Assembly (NCBI RefSeq): GCF_001758785.1
Contig: NZ_LROM01000106.1
Location: 32,032 to 96,031 of the forward strand
DNA from: Duganella phyllosphaerae
Lineage (GTDB): Bacteria; Pseudomonadota; Gammaproteobacteria; Burkholderiales; Burkholderiaceae_D
Reading direction: 5' to 3'
Length of the DNA: 64,000 nucleotides
Part shown: one piece after another, positions 10,401 to 18,134 of the stretch
Layout of the letters: every line of letters begins with the position of its first letter
Numbering within the stretch: the first letter of the stretch is position 1
Notes under the pieces: model-generated
What the model saw: the letters and a program-made list of their open reading frames with translations, nothing else
What the model was told of the DNA's origin: nothing
Databases searched by the model: none
Position numbers and translations under genes: made by a program

Positions 10401-10632
10401 GCAAGCCCGACATCTGGCCGAACTGGCGTTCCAGCGGTGCGGTCACGGTCTGGCCCATCACCTCCGGGCTGCCGCCCGGGTACAGGGTTTGCACCTGGAT
10501 GGTGGGGAAATCGACTTGCGGCAGCGCGGACAGCGGCAGGAACTTGAATCCCACCAGGCCGGCCAGCACGATCGCCAGCATCAGCAGCGATGTCGCTACC
10601 GGCCGCTGGATAAAGGGAGCGGATGGACTCAT
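7489..10632 (-). CDS. mdtB: RND multidrug efflux permease, MdtB-like subunit
   Basis: A 1047-aa RND permease. It carries the MdtB-type segments LSALPQVDFPTIQV, TAPLERQFGQMSG, SGVGLVTLSGGQRPAVR and SAKG/GAKGSFDGP, and the intramembrane Asp pair in ATGFVVDDAIVMIEN. Length fits E. coli MdtB (1040). It lies between mdtA (12-nt gap) and mdtC (4-nt ATGA overlap), so the two permeases should be made in fixed ratio for a heterotrimeric pump. Nothing is missing or truncated. The two permease genes in one operon are the hallmark of the mdtABC/muxABC type rather than a single-permease acrAB type. Confidence 0.93.
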   Translation of the reverse strand: MSPSAPFIQRPVATSLLMLAIVLAGLVGFKFLPLSALPQVDFPTIQVQTLYPGGSPEVMGQTVTAPLERQFGQMSGLQRMSSTSAAGVSIITLQFGLGQTLEVAEQEVQAAINAGSSLLPTDLPAPPVYAKVNPADAPVLTLAITSDTIPLTEVQNIVNTRLALKISQVSGVGLVTLSGGQRPAVRIQADTNLLASYGLGLDTVRTVISSSNSNGAKGSFDGPTRAYTINANDQLVTAKNYQDLVLTYKNGAPVRLSDVAQVVDSAENVELGAWAGSQNNIRQAIILNVQRQPGANVIATVDAIKARLPELEAGLPGAIKVEVLSDRTTGIRASVKHVGMELLLAVVLVVLVIFAFLHSIRATIIASLSVPISLIGTCGVMYLLGYSLNNLSLMALTIATGFVVDDAIVMIENIARYIEEGDAPMPAALRGAKQIGFTIISLTVSLIAVLIPLLFMGDVVGRLFREFAMALAITILISAVVSLTLVPMMSARWLKAHGEEKPSRFAIRFQHFFDWVVGHYDRSLTWVIARSGLTLLVALGTMLLTVLLYIAIPKGLFPTQDTGQLQARLETGKAVSYARMADLQQQAARVILDDPAVETLSSVVGVDAANNSMLHTGSMLINLKHDRSGKPQDIMDRLRNRVAQIPGLTLYLQPTQDLTIDAESGPTQFRVSVEGADNATVNEWATKLAEQMRTRKELRNVVSDVGASANAAYISIDRDTASRLSVTAASIDDALYSAFGQRIVSTIFTETNQYRVILEAKNDSITSPQDLINLQLRTGSGKATPLSAVATISERPAPLQVTHVAQYPATTLGFDTASGVSLGTAVDAIRQAAADIKFPPSVTLTFLGASGAYQNSLSNQLWLILAAVVCVYIVLGVLYESYVHPLTILSTLPSAGVGALLALMITGQDLGVIGIIGIILLIGIVKKNAIMMIDFAIEAEREGGKSPRDAIHQAALLRFRPIIMTTLAALFAAVPLMLGWGEGAELRRPLGLAIFGGLIVSQMLTLFTTPVIYLAFDSLGRRFGGGRSGGQAGRKQEESYPVEGGAL

Positions 10633-10644
10633 CGACAGGCCCCT

Positions 10645-11994
10645 TTACTGCGCCGCAGCTTGTTCTTTGCGGCGGCGGTGTTCGCCGGCCGGCGCGGTGC
10701 CGTCGGCCGCCTTGGTGCCCTGGCGGTGGCCAGTGCCGGCGCCAGGACCGGTACCGGGCAAGGTCACCTTGGCGCCTTCTTTCAGGCGGTCGGCGCCTTC
10801 GGTAATGACTTTTTCGCCGGCCTGCAAGCCGCTGGCGATCTGCACTTTATCGACCGTGGCCTCACCGCGCGTGATGCTGCGCATGGTGACGGTCTTGTCT
10901 TCCTTGAGCACCCAGACGAAATCGCCCTTGGCGCCGTGGCGCACGGCGTTCACCGGCACCATGACCGCGTCCTTGATGGTGCGCAGTTCCAGCCGCACGT
11001 TGACGAACTGGCTCGGGAACAGCGTCGATTTGTCGTTGCCGAAGCGAGCCTTGGCCTTGACGGTGCCGGTCTGGGTATCGACCTGGTTGTCCAGCGCCGC
11101 AAACTTGCCGCTGTCGAGGGTATTGGTGCGGGTGCGGTCAAGCGCCAGCGCCGGCAAGGCGGCGTTCTCGTTAATGCGCTGCATCAGGTTCGGCACGCTG
11201 TCCTGCGGGATCGCGAATTCCACGTCGATCGGCGACATCTGCGTGATCACGGCGATGCCGGTGGCGTCGCCGGAGCCGACCAGGTTGCCGATATCGACCA
11301 CGCGCAGGCCCACGCGGCCGGTGATCGGCGCAATCACCCTGGTGTAGCCCAGATTGAGCTTGGCCGTGCCTTCGGCTGCGCGGTCGGTCATGACGGTGCC
11401 TTCGAGCTGCTTGACCAGCGCGGCCTGGGTGTCGACGTCCTGGCGCGCGATCGAGTCCTGTTTCAGCAGGGTGTTGTAGCGCTCGAGCGTGAGCTTGGCG
11501 TTTTCCAGCTGCGCTTCGTCGCGCTGGCGCTGGCCGCTGGCCTGCAGCAGCGACATTTCGAACTGGCGCGGATCGATCTGCGCCAGCACCTGGCCGGCCT
11601 TGACCATCTGGCCTTCCTTGAACAGCACTTTTTGCAGAATGCCGGACACCTGCGGGCGCACCGTGGCGGTGGCGGCGGCAGTGACCGTGCCCAGCGCTTC
11701 GAGCGTGACCGGGATGTCGGCTTTTTCAGCCGTGGCCACGCCTACCGTGGTGGCGGGCGCACCGCGACGATTACCACCGGCGCCGCCAGGGCCGCCGGCG
11801 CCCGGACCACCGGGACCGGCAGCAGGCGCGCCCGGCATGGGCGCTGCCGGCTGGTGCGTGAGATACCATGCCAGCCCGCCCAACCCTGCCATCGCCGCCA
11901 CGGCGATCACACCGCCGATGATCTTCGAGCGAGGGCTTTTGGGGCGGCTCAGGGCTGGGTCAAGGTTCGAATCTGGCTTGGCTGGTGTTTCCAT
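10645..11994 (-). CDS. mdtA: RND efflux periplasmic adaptor subunit, MdtA-like
   Basis: A 449-aa membrane-fusion (HlyD/AcrA family) protein linking the RND permeases to the outer-membrane factor. It has an N-terminal membrane anchor (about 25-45), then a Gly/Pro/Ala-rich linker (about 50-80). The lipoyl/barrel-sandwich halves follow (VRPQVSGILQKVLFKEGQMV and TRVIAPITGRVGLRVVDIGN) around an alpha-hairpin, and then a beta-barrel and a membrane-proximal domain (GLQAGEKVITEGADRLKEGAKV). First gene of the leftward operon mdtA-mdtB-mdtC-OMF; its promoter must lie in the 246 bp shared with the divergent response regulator gene. Confidence 0.93.
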   Translation of the reverse strand: METPAKPDSNLDPALSRPKSPRSKIIGGVIAVAAMAGLGGLAWYLTHQPAAPMPGAPAAGPGGPGAGGPGGAGGNRRGAPATTVGVATAEKADIPVTLEALGTVTAAATATVRPQVSGILQKVLFKEGQMVKAGQVLAQIDPRQFEMSLLQASGQRQRDEAQLENAKLTLERYNTLLKQDSIARQDVDTQAALVKQLEGTVMTDRAAEGTAKLNLGYTRVIAPITGRVGLRVVDIGNLVGSGDATGIAVITQMSPIDVEFAIPQDSVPNLMQRINENAALPALALDRTRTNTLDSGKFAALDNQVDTQTGTVKAKARFGNDKSTLFPSQFVNVRLELRTIKDAVMVPVNAVRHGAKGDFVWVLKEDKTVTMRSITRGEATVDKVQIASGLQAGEKVITEGADRLKEGAKVTLPGTGPGAGTGHRQGTKAADGTAPAGEHRRRKEQAAAQ

Positions 11995-12141
11995 TATTGT
12001 CCCTGTTGGTATGCTGGTGTATCAGAATGCGTGGACTCTAGCACATGGCCCCTGCCCTGTCAGTGGACTGTGCACGGGCGATACAAACTCGCTACAAAAC
12101 CGTGGACAATCAAGGACTTCAGTCACATTTCCTTCAACTGG

Positions 12142-12157
12142 CTTTACATTTCTTTAC
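12142..12157 (-). promoter_or_regulatory. CpxR-box-like direct repeat between mdtA and the response-regulator gene
   Basis: On the minus strand the sequence reads GTAAAGAAATGTAAAG, i.e. GTAAA-N5-GTAAA, which fits the known CpxR recognition pattern GTAAA-N4-8-GTAAA. A third, weaker half-site (CTTCAA on the plus strand at 12132) keeps the 10-bp period. It lies about 148 bp upstream of mdtA and 84 bp upstream of the regulator gene, so it could control either or both. Binding is inferred. Confidence 0.6.
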
Positions 12158-12240
12158 CTGCGTGACATCGCGCCGATACCGCCGCCCGCGACAATCGCCC
12201 CATCGCTTAAACTGCGGCGGCAACGCTGTAAAATGATTTG

Positions 12241-12993
12241 ATGATGACCACCTCACCCGACCTGTCCAGCCCCGCCAATCGCATCCTGCTGGTGGAAGAC
12301 GATCCGCGCCTGGCCGACATGCTCACCGAATACCTGACGCAAGCGGGCTTTCGCGTCACCCACGCCCCCAACGGGCGCGACGCCGTGGTGCACATCGCCG
12401 CCGGCCAGGCCGACGCCGTGATCCTCGACCTGATGCTGCCCGATATGGACGGCCTGGACGTATGCCGCCAGGCGCGCGCAGTCTCCGACGTGCCGGTGCT
12501 GATGCTCACCGCGCGCGGCGACGCCATCGACCGCATCGTCGGGCTGGAAATGGGCGCCGACGACTACCTGCCCAAGCCGTTCGAGCCGCGCGAACTGCTG
12601 GCCCGCCTGCGCGCCATCCTGCGCCGCCGCGTGGACGTGGGCATGGGCCGCGCCGACCAGCGCGGCGGACCGTCCGCATCCGACGATTTCCTGCGCTTTG
12701 GCCGGCTCGAGATCGATTCGGCCGCGCACTCGGCAAAGCTCGACGGCGTGCCGTGCGAGCTGACCGCTTACCAGTTCGACCTGCTGCTGGTGCTGGCGCG
12801 CCACGCCGGCCGTGTGCTCTCGCGCGACAGCCTGATGGAGCTGCTCAAGGGCGAACCGATCGAAGCGTTCGATCGCTCGATCGACGTCCACATGTCGCGC
12901 ATCCGCGCCGCCGTCGAGGACGATCCCAAGAAGCCGCGCCGCATCATCACCGTGCGCGGCGCCGGCTACCTGTTCGCCAAGGTGCAGGATTGA
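12241..12993 (+). CDS. OmpR-family response regulator (CpxR/RstA-like)
   Basis: A 250-aa DNA-binding response regulator. The receiver domain (about 14-127) has the acidic pair EDD, the phospho-acceptor Asp in VILDLMLPD (about D63), the switch Thr in LTARG and the Lys in PKPF. A winged-helix Trans_reg_C domain (about 150-245) follows, with FDRSIDVHMSRIR and RGAGYLF. The stretch LGADDYLPKPF/LARLRAILRR resembles CpxR more than PhoB. Codons TTG, ATG, ATG stand in tandem at 12238, 12241 and 12244; the first ATG is used here, and no strong ribosome-binding site settles it. It is divergent from the mdt pump, overlaps its kinase gene, and probably regulates the pump as BaeR and CpxR do in enterobacteria. 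Confidence 0.92.
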   Translation: MMTTSPDLSSPANRILLVEDDPRLADMLTEYLTQAGFRVTHAPNGRDAVVHIAAGQADAVILDLMLPDMDGLDVCRQARAVSDVPVLMLTARGDAIDRIVGLEMGADDYLPKPFEPRELLARLRAILRRRVDVGMGRADQRGGPSASDDFLRFGRLEIDSAAHSAKLDGVPCELTAYQFDLLLVLARHAGRVLSRDSLMELLKGEPIEAFDRSIDVHMSRIRAAVEDDPKKPRRIITVRGAGYLFAKVQD

Positions 12994-14285
12994 GCGGCGC
13001 GGAAGGACCGAAGCCCGGACTGCTCCAGCGCTTCTCGCGCGGGCTGCCGCGGCTGTACTTCAGCTTTTACGTGGCGCTGCTGGTCGTGCTGCTGCTGTTT
13101 GCCATCGCCGTGCTGCAATCGTGGGGGCGCTCGGGCGGGCCGCTGGAACGCTCCAATGCTACCCTGTCGCGGGTGATGATGAACGTGCTGGCGCCGCTCG
13201 ATGCGCCGCACGCCGAGCAGCAGGCCGCGCTCGAACGGGTGGCGGCTGGCCTCAATGCCCACATGACGCTGTATACACGCGACTGGCGCCCGCTGGCCGT
13301 GGTCGGCGACCTGATACCGGCGCGCCACTGGCGCCAGCGCGGCATCACCGGCCCGCCGCCGGAATCGTACGTGCGCCTGCCGGACGGCCGCCGCCTGCTC
13401 TCGAGCGAGCCGCTCGGCTTCATTCGCCCCAAGGCGGCGCTGCAAAACACCATGCTGATGCTGGCCCTGGTGATCGGCGTGGCGGCGTTTCCGCTGGTGC
13501 GCCGGCTCACCAAGCGTCTCGAACGTCTGCAACAGGGCGTGGAATCGCTGGGCGCCGGCGACCTGACTGCCCGCGTAAAAGTGGAAGGCAACGACGAGGT
13601 GGCGCGCCTGGCGCAAAGTTTCAATGGCGCCGCCGACAAGATCGAGCAGCTGGTGGGCGCCCACAAAACCCTGCTGGCCAACGCCTCGCACGAACTGCGC
13701 ACGCCGCTGGCGCGCATCCGCCTGGCGCTCGAACTGATCAAGGACAACGTCGACCCCAAGCGCCGCGCGGGACTTGAACAGGACATTGCGGAGCTGAACG
13801 ACCTGCTCGACGAAATCCTGCTGGCCAGCCGCCTGGGCGCGCTGACCGACACCACCCAGTACGAAGAGATCGACCTGCTGGCCCTGGCGGCGGAAGAATG
13901 CGCACGCTACGACGAGGCGCTGCTCGATGGCGAATCGGCGGTGCTGCAAGGCGACCCGCGCCTGTTGCGCCGCCTGCTGCGCAACCTGCTGGAAAACGCC
14001 TACCGCCACGGCGTGCCGCCGGTGCACGTGACCATCGCCGCCGAACAGGGCGTTGCGCGGGTATTGGTATGGGACCAGGGGCCGGGAATCCCGGAAGAGG
14101 AATTCGAACGCGTGTTCGAACCGTTCTACCGCCGCCGCAACACCCGCGACAACAGCGGCGCGGGATTGGGACTGGCATTGATCAGGCAAATCGCGCGCCG
14201 CCATGGTGGCGAGGCGCGCTGCGCGTTGCGGGGAGGTGGGGGCAGCTGCTTCGAGATTACGTTGCCGCTGCCATCAGCCCGTTGA
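12990..14285 (+). CDS. Membrane sensor histidine kinase
   Basis: A 431-aa two-TM sensor kinase paired with the preceding response regulator. TM1 is at about 24-43, then a short periplasmic sensor of about 105 residues, TM2 at about 152-170, and a HAMP linker (about 171-224). HisKA follows, with ASHELRTPLARIRLAL (phospho-His about H234), then HATPase_c with N box RNLLENAYRHG, G1 DQGPGIP, F box FEPFYR and G2 GAGLGLAL. The start is taken as TTG at 12990 because it overlaps the regulator stop (TTGA) and keeps TM1; the next in-frame ATG (about residue 63) would remove TM1. The stop codon falls in the first unit of an 8-bp minisatellite. Confidence 0.9.
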   Translation: MSGAEGPKPGLLQRFSRGLPRLYFSFYVALLVVLLLFAIAVLQSWGRSGGPLERSNATLSRVMMNVLAPLDAPHAEQQAALERVAAGLNAHMTLYTRDWRPLAVVGDLIPARHWRQRGITGPPPESYVRLPDGRRLLSSEPLGFIRPKAALQNTMLMLALVIGVAAFPLVRRLTKRLERLQQGVESLGAGDLTARVKVEGNDEVARLAQSFNGAADKIEQLVGAHKTLLANASHELRTPLARIRLALELIKDNVDPKRRAGLEQDIAELNDLLDEILLASRLGALTDTTQYEEIDLLALAAEECARYDEALLDGESAVLQGDPRLLRRLLRNLLENAYRHGVPPVHVTIAAEQGVARVLVWDQGPGIPEEEFERVFEPFYRRRNTRDNSGAGLGLALIRQIARRHGGEARCALRGGGGSCFEITLPLPSAR

Positions 14286-14432
14286 GCCGTTGAGTCGTTG
14301 AGCCGTTGAGTCGTTGAGTCGTTGAGCCGTTGAGTCGTTGAACCGTTGAACCGTTGAGCCGTTGAGCCGTTGCGCCGTTGAGCCGTTGAGCCGTAACGCC
14401 GTTGCGCCGTTGCGCCGTTGCGCCGTTGAGCC
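14281..14432. repeat. 8-bp minisatellite, 19 units
   Basis: Nineteen consecutive octamers, mostly GTTGAGCC with variants GTTGAGTC, GTTGCGCC, GTTGAACC and one GTAACGCC. The array begins at the kinase stop codon, whose TGA lies within the first unit, and runs directly into a REP-like palindrome. Because the unit is not a multiple of three and contains TGA, all plus-strand frames are closed; the minus strand has no stops and gives a spurious open frame of period eight residues. Confidence 0.95.
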
Positions 14433-14458
14433 GTCATCCTCGCGCACGCGGGGATCCA
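14433..14458. repeat. REP-like imperfect palindrome, copy 1
   Basis: The core ATCCTCGCG-CA-CGCGGGGAT can form a 9-bp stem with one T/G wobble. A 26-nt stretch here is identical to 39000-39025 in the gap after the MFS gene, so this is a dispersed extragenic element. It sits between the minisatellite and the 46-bp tandem repeat. Confidence 0.85.
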
Positions 14459-14492
14459 TGGAACGTGTAAGCCGCAGCCAGCTCAGACTCAG

Positions 14493-14630
14493 TATGAATC
14501 CCCGCTTTCGCGAGGATGACGGATCAAATGGTGCGGGTTATGAATCCCCGCTTTCGCGAGGATGACGGATCGAATGGTGCGGGTTATGAATCCCCGCTTT
14601 CGCGAGGATGACGGAGCGCAGGCTGCGGGT
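14493..14630. repeat. 46-bp tandem repeat, three copies, each with an inverted REP-like core
   Basis: Copies start at 14493, 14539 and 14585. Each begins TATGAATCCCCGC, contains the hairpin ATCCCCGC-TTTC-GCGAGGAT followed by GACGG, and ends GGTGCGGG. Copies 1 and 2 are nearly identical (one A/G change); copy 3 diverges after GACGGA. The core is the reverse orientation of the element at 14433. It lies directly downstream of sppA and might act as a transcript-end structure. Confidence 0.9.
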
Positions 14631-14647
14631 TACTCCGGGTTTTATAT

Positions 14648-16531
14648 TTACGGCACCTCGCACAAGCAGTGCGTAATCACCGTAAACGGCTTGCGCGAGG
14701 CCTTGATATCGGCTAGCCACGCCATGTCCTGCGCCACACCATTGGCCGCGCCTGGCGGCAAACCGGTGGCCGCCGTCACACCCAGATTGAGCTTGGCCGA
14801 CACCGCGTTGGCGATCGATTGTCCCACTGCCTGCGCAGCCGTGCCGCCGAACATACCCAGCACGCGCTCGAACTTGCTGATCTCGCGCTCGATGTACACG
14901 ATGCGGTATCCGGTCAGCTTGGCGCGCTTGGCGGCCGAGGCCAGGGCGTCGCCGTAGCTGCCCAGGGTATCGACCAGGCCGCGCTCCTTCGCTTGCGCGC
15001 CGGTCCAGACGCGGCCTTGCGCCACGGCGTCGATCTTCTCGGGCGTGGTTTTGCGCGCACGGGCAGCGCGCGCGGTGAAGTCGGCGTAGATGTGGTTGAC
15101 GCTGCCTTGCATTACCTGCACGAAGCGCGGGTCGAGCGGACGCAGTGGATTGTAAGCGTCGCCAAGCCAGGTGGTAGGCTGGCCGGCCGAGTGGATGCCC
15201 AGCTTGTCGGCCACTTTTTCAGCCGTTGGCAGGATGGCGAACACGCCGATCGAACCGGTAATCGTGTTCGGTTCGGCGATCACTTCATCGGCCGACATCG
15301 AAATCCAGTAACCGCCCGATGCGGCCACGTCGCCCATCGAGACCACCACCGGCTTGCCGGCAGCGCGCGTGAGTTCCAGTTCGCGGCGGATCAATTCCGA
15401 AGCGAACGCGCTGCCGCCCGGCGAATCGACGCGCAGCACCACGGCCTTGATGTTCTTGTCTTCGCGCGCGGCGCGTATCAGCTTGGAGGTCGAGTCGCCG
15501 CCGATGCTGCCCGGACCGGCCGTACCGTCGCTGATCGAACCCTGGGCGATGACCACGCCGATGGCGTCGCCGGTCATCGGCTCGGACTGGCGCGCCAGGT
15601 AATCGTCGAAGCCGACCTGGCGGAAACTCTTGCCTTCGTCGTCGGCGGCGCCGCGCTTGATCATCAGGTCGCGGATTTCATCGCGGGTTTTCAGACCGTC
15701 GACCAGCTTGGCCGCCAGCGTGATTTTCGCCAGGTCGCCATTGAACTCGGCCACCTTGGCCGGCAGTTCGTCGATGGTCTTCATGATCTGGCCCTTGGGC
15801 AGCTTGCGCGCTTTTTCCACGTTGTCGGTGTAAGAAGTCCACAGGGCGTTGTTCAGGTAGGCGTCGGCTTCCGCTGCCGCCGGCGACGGGCCGTTGGCGA
15901 TGTAAGGCTCGGCAAAGCTCTTGTAGGTACCCACGCGCATCAGGTTGACGGTGACGCCCAGCTTGTCGAGCGCATCGCGGTAGTAATTGCGATAGCGGCC
16001 GTAGCCTTCGATCATCACCACGCCCATCGGGTGCACATACACCTCGTTGGCGTGGGCGGCAACCAGGTACTGGTTCTGGTCATAGTTGGTGCCCCACGCA
16101 ACGACAGTCTTGCCGGACGCCTTGAAGCGGTCGATGGCCGACGCTATTTCGCGCAGCATGGCCGGGCCACCGCCCTGCATGCCGTCGGTGAGCAGCACCG
16201 CGCCACTGATGTTGGCGTCCTTGGCGGCGGTGTCGAGCACCTTGAGCACGTCGCGCAGCTGCAGCATGCGCAGCGCTTCGCCGCCCTGCACGCCAGTCAG
16301 CAGGGCGTCGCGCGGATCGACGCTGGTCTGCTCGACCAGTTGGCCCTTGAGGTCCAGCACCAGCGTGGTCTTGGCCGCGATCGGCTTGGCGCCGCCGCCG
16401 AAGATGGCAATCGCCAGCACGATCAGCAGCAACAGGAACAGCAGGTTCAGGATGGTGCGGCGACCGGCGTCGAGCATGCGCCAGAAAAAGCTGAAGCCAC
16501 TGCGAATATAGGAAAACGGTGAACGGGCCAT
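14648..16531 (-). CDS. sppA: Signal peptide peptidase SppA, 67K type
   Basis: A 627-aa membrane-anchored serine protease (E. coli SppA is 618 aa) that degrades cleaved signal peptides. It has one N-terminal TM segment (about 27-46) and two tandem S49 domains. The catalytic Lys lies in VGTYKSFAEPY (about K204, N-terminal domain). The nucleophilic Ser lies in DSPGGSAFAS (about S374, C-terminal domain), matching the split Ser-Lys dyad of the family. ATG at 16531 is chosen: it is preceded by GGAG at good spacing, whereas one codon upstream is only TTG. It stands alone, with the repeat block downstream. Confidence 0.95.
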   Translation of the reverse strand: MARSPFSYIRSGFSFFWRMLDAGRRTILNLLFLLLLIVLAIAIFGGGAKPIAAKTTLVLDLKGQLVEQTSVDPRDALLTGVQGGEALRMLQLRDVLKVLDTAAKDANISGAVLLTDGMQGGGPAMLREIASAIDRFKASGKTVVAWGTNYDQNQYLVAAHANEVYVHPMGVVMIEGYGRYRNYYRDALDKLGVTVNLMRVGTYKSFAEPYIANGPSPAAAEADAYLNNALWTSYTDNVEKARKLPKGQIMKTIDELPAKVAEFNGDLAKITLAAKLVDGLKTRDEIRDLMIKRGAADDEGKSFRQVGFDDYLARQSEPMTGDAIGVVIAQGSISDGTAGPGSIGGDSTSKLIRAAREDKNIKAVVLRVDSPGGSAFASELIRRELELTRAAGKPVVVSMGDVAASGGYWISMSADEVIAEPNTITGSIGVFAILPTAEKVADKLGIHSAGQPTTWLGDAYNPLRPLDPRFVQVMQGSVNHIYADFTARAARARKTTPEKIDAVAQGRVWTGAQAKERGLVDTLGSYGDALASAAKRAKLTGYRIVYIEREISKFERVLGMFGGTAAQAVGQSIANAVSAKLNLGVTAATGLPPGAANGVAQDMAWLADIKASRKPFTVITHCLCEVP

Positions 16532-16568
16532 CAAGACTCCATGTGATTGCGAAATTTACAAGCGAAAT

Positions 16569-18041
16569 TTACAGCGATGATACTGCATGTGCGGGCGCTT
16601 GCCGAGGGGTGGAAATGAGCATTAACCCGATAAATACCAACAGTCCATTCAATACCAGCAGTTCAAGCCCCAAACGATAGTGTTCGAACAATAAAGCCTG
16701 GTTGATATCGACAGCGTAGCAAAGCGCGGGGCCGGCCAGCGCCACCCACGGCACCCAGCGGTCGCGCACTGCACGCTGCGTCAGCAGCCCGAACGCGAAC
16801 AATCCGAGCAGCGGTCCATACGTGTAGCCAGTGAGCTTGAGCACCAGGCCCACCATGCTGGCGTTGTCTATCCATTTGAACAGCAGCACCAGCAGCAGGA
16901 ACAGCGCGCAAAAGCCCAGGTGCACGCGGTGACGGATGCGTACCCGGTCGGCCTCCACCAGGTCGGAGCGGCGCTCGATGCCGAGGATGTCGAGGCTGAA
17001 GGTCGACGTAAGCGCGGTCATGGCGCCGTCCGCGCTGGGAAACAGCGCCGATACCAGGCCGATGAAAAACAGCAGTTGCAGCGCCGCTGGCATGTGGCCC
17101 ATCACCACCGCCGGGAACAGCTTGTCGCCGGCAGCGGTAATGCCCACGGTCGGCGCATACAGCGACAGCAGGCCGCCGAGGAACATGAACAGCACCAGCA
17201 CGGCCGTCAGAATCACGGTCAGCACCAGCATGTTCTTTTGCGAGTCGCGCAGGGTCTCGATCGAGATATTTTTTTGCATGGTCTCCTGGTCCATGCCGGT
17301 CATGGCCAGCACGATGAAGAAACCGGCCAGCACCTGCTTCCAGAAGTTGGCCGGGCTGTCGATATCGCTGGTGATCCAGCGCGTGAGACCCGCATCATGC
17401 AGGCGCGCCAGGCTCTCGAGCGGCCCGATGTTCATTTCGTGCAGCAGCCAACCGGTGCAGGCCAGCAGGCCAATCACCATGCCGGCCGTTTGCAGTGTAT
17501 CGGTCCAGACGATGGTTTTCACGCCGCCTTCAAACGTGTAGAGCAGGATCATCGCCAGGATCACGATGGTGGTGAGCCAGAACGGCACGCCGAGGCTCTC
17601 CAGTATGGTGATCTGCAGGATATTGACCACCAGGTACAGCCGCGCCGAAGCGCTGAGCAGGCGCGAAAGAATGAAGAACGCCGCCCCGCTGCGATAGGCG
17701 CCGCCACCGAGCCGCACGTCGAGGTAATGGTAGATCGACGTCAGCTTCAGGCGGTAATACAGCGGCAGCAGGATCAAGGCGACGGCGATGTAGCCGAGCA
17801 CATAGCCCAGGATCACCTGCAAGTAGCCGAAGCCCCCTGCCCCCACCGCCCCCGGCACGCTGATGAACGTCACGCCCGACAGCGTGGTGCCCACCATGCC
17901 GAACGCCACCACCATCCAGTTGCTGCGCTTGTTGCCGATGAAGAAGCTGGCGTTGTTGGCGTGACGCGACGTGCGCCACGCCACGGCCAGCAGCAGGGCA
18001 AAATACGCGAACACCAGGCAGAACAGGGGTACGGCAGACAT
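16569..18041 (-). CDS. Sodium:solute symporter family (SSS) transporter
   Basis: A 490-aa inner-membrane protein with about 13 hydrophobic segments and SSS-family features: NANN-type start of TM2 region (RHANNASFFIGNKRSNW), GTTLSGVTFISVPG in the sodium-site helix, FEGGVKTIVWTDTLQ, and GLVSALFPSADGAMTALTSTF. ATG at 18041 gives GGA at suitable spacing; ATG at 18047 is nearly as good. It lies 93 bp downstream of a large TonB-dependent receptor on the same strand, suggesting that the two move one nutrient across outer and inner membranes. The substrate (sugar, sialic acid, amino acid or other) cannot be told. Confidence 0.88.
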   Translation of the reverse strand: MSAVPLFCLVFAYFALLLAVAWRTSRHANNASFFIGNKRSNWMVVAFGMVGTTLSGVTFISVPGAVGAGGFGYLQVILGYVLGYIAVALILLPLYYRLKLTSIYHYLDVRLGGGAYRSGAAFFILSRLLSASARLYLVVNILQITILESLGVPFWLTTIVILAMILLYTFEGGVKTIVWTDTLQTAGMVIGLLACTGWLLHEMNIGPLESLARLHDAGLTRWITSDIDSPANFWKQVLAGFFIVLAMTGMDQETMQKNISIETLRDSQKNMLVLTVILTAVLVLFMFLGGLLSLYAPTVGITAAGDKLFPAVVMGHMPAALQLLFFIGLVSALFPSADGAMTALTSTFSLDILGIERRSDLVEADRVRIRHRVHLGFCALFLLLVLLFKWIDNASMVGLVLKLTGYTYGPLLGLFAFGLLTQRAVRDRWVPWVALAGPALCYAVDINQALLFEHYRLGLELLVLNGLLVFIGLMLISTPRQAPAHAVSSL

Positions 18042-18134
18042 GGGCATATCCGGACCAACATCCGGCAAAATTCGACAGGGCGACAATATACACCCCCATC
18101 GCCCTGCCGATGCATGCCGGCTCTCCCTCACGCA

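Noticed and set aside
7477..12165. 1562-codon open frame on the plus strand opposite mdtABC
   Set aside because: It is the antisense shadow of three clearly recognisable RND pump genes in GC-rich DNA; composition (His, Arg, Gln, Gly-rich) is typical of shadows.
14126..14437. 103-codon minus-strand frame with an eight-residue periodic protein
   Set aside because: It is created by the octamer minisatellite, which lacks stops on that strand, and runs over the kinase gene.
14493..14630. Possible CRISPR array from the 46-bp repeats
   Set aside because: The copies are direct tandem units with no unique spacers and no cas genes nearby; the core is a REP-like palindrome found elsewhere.
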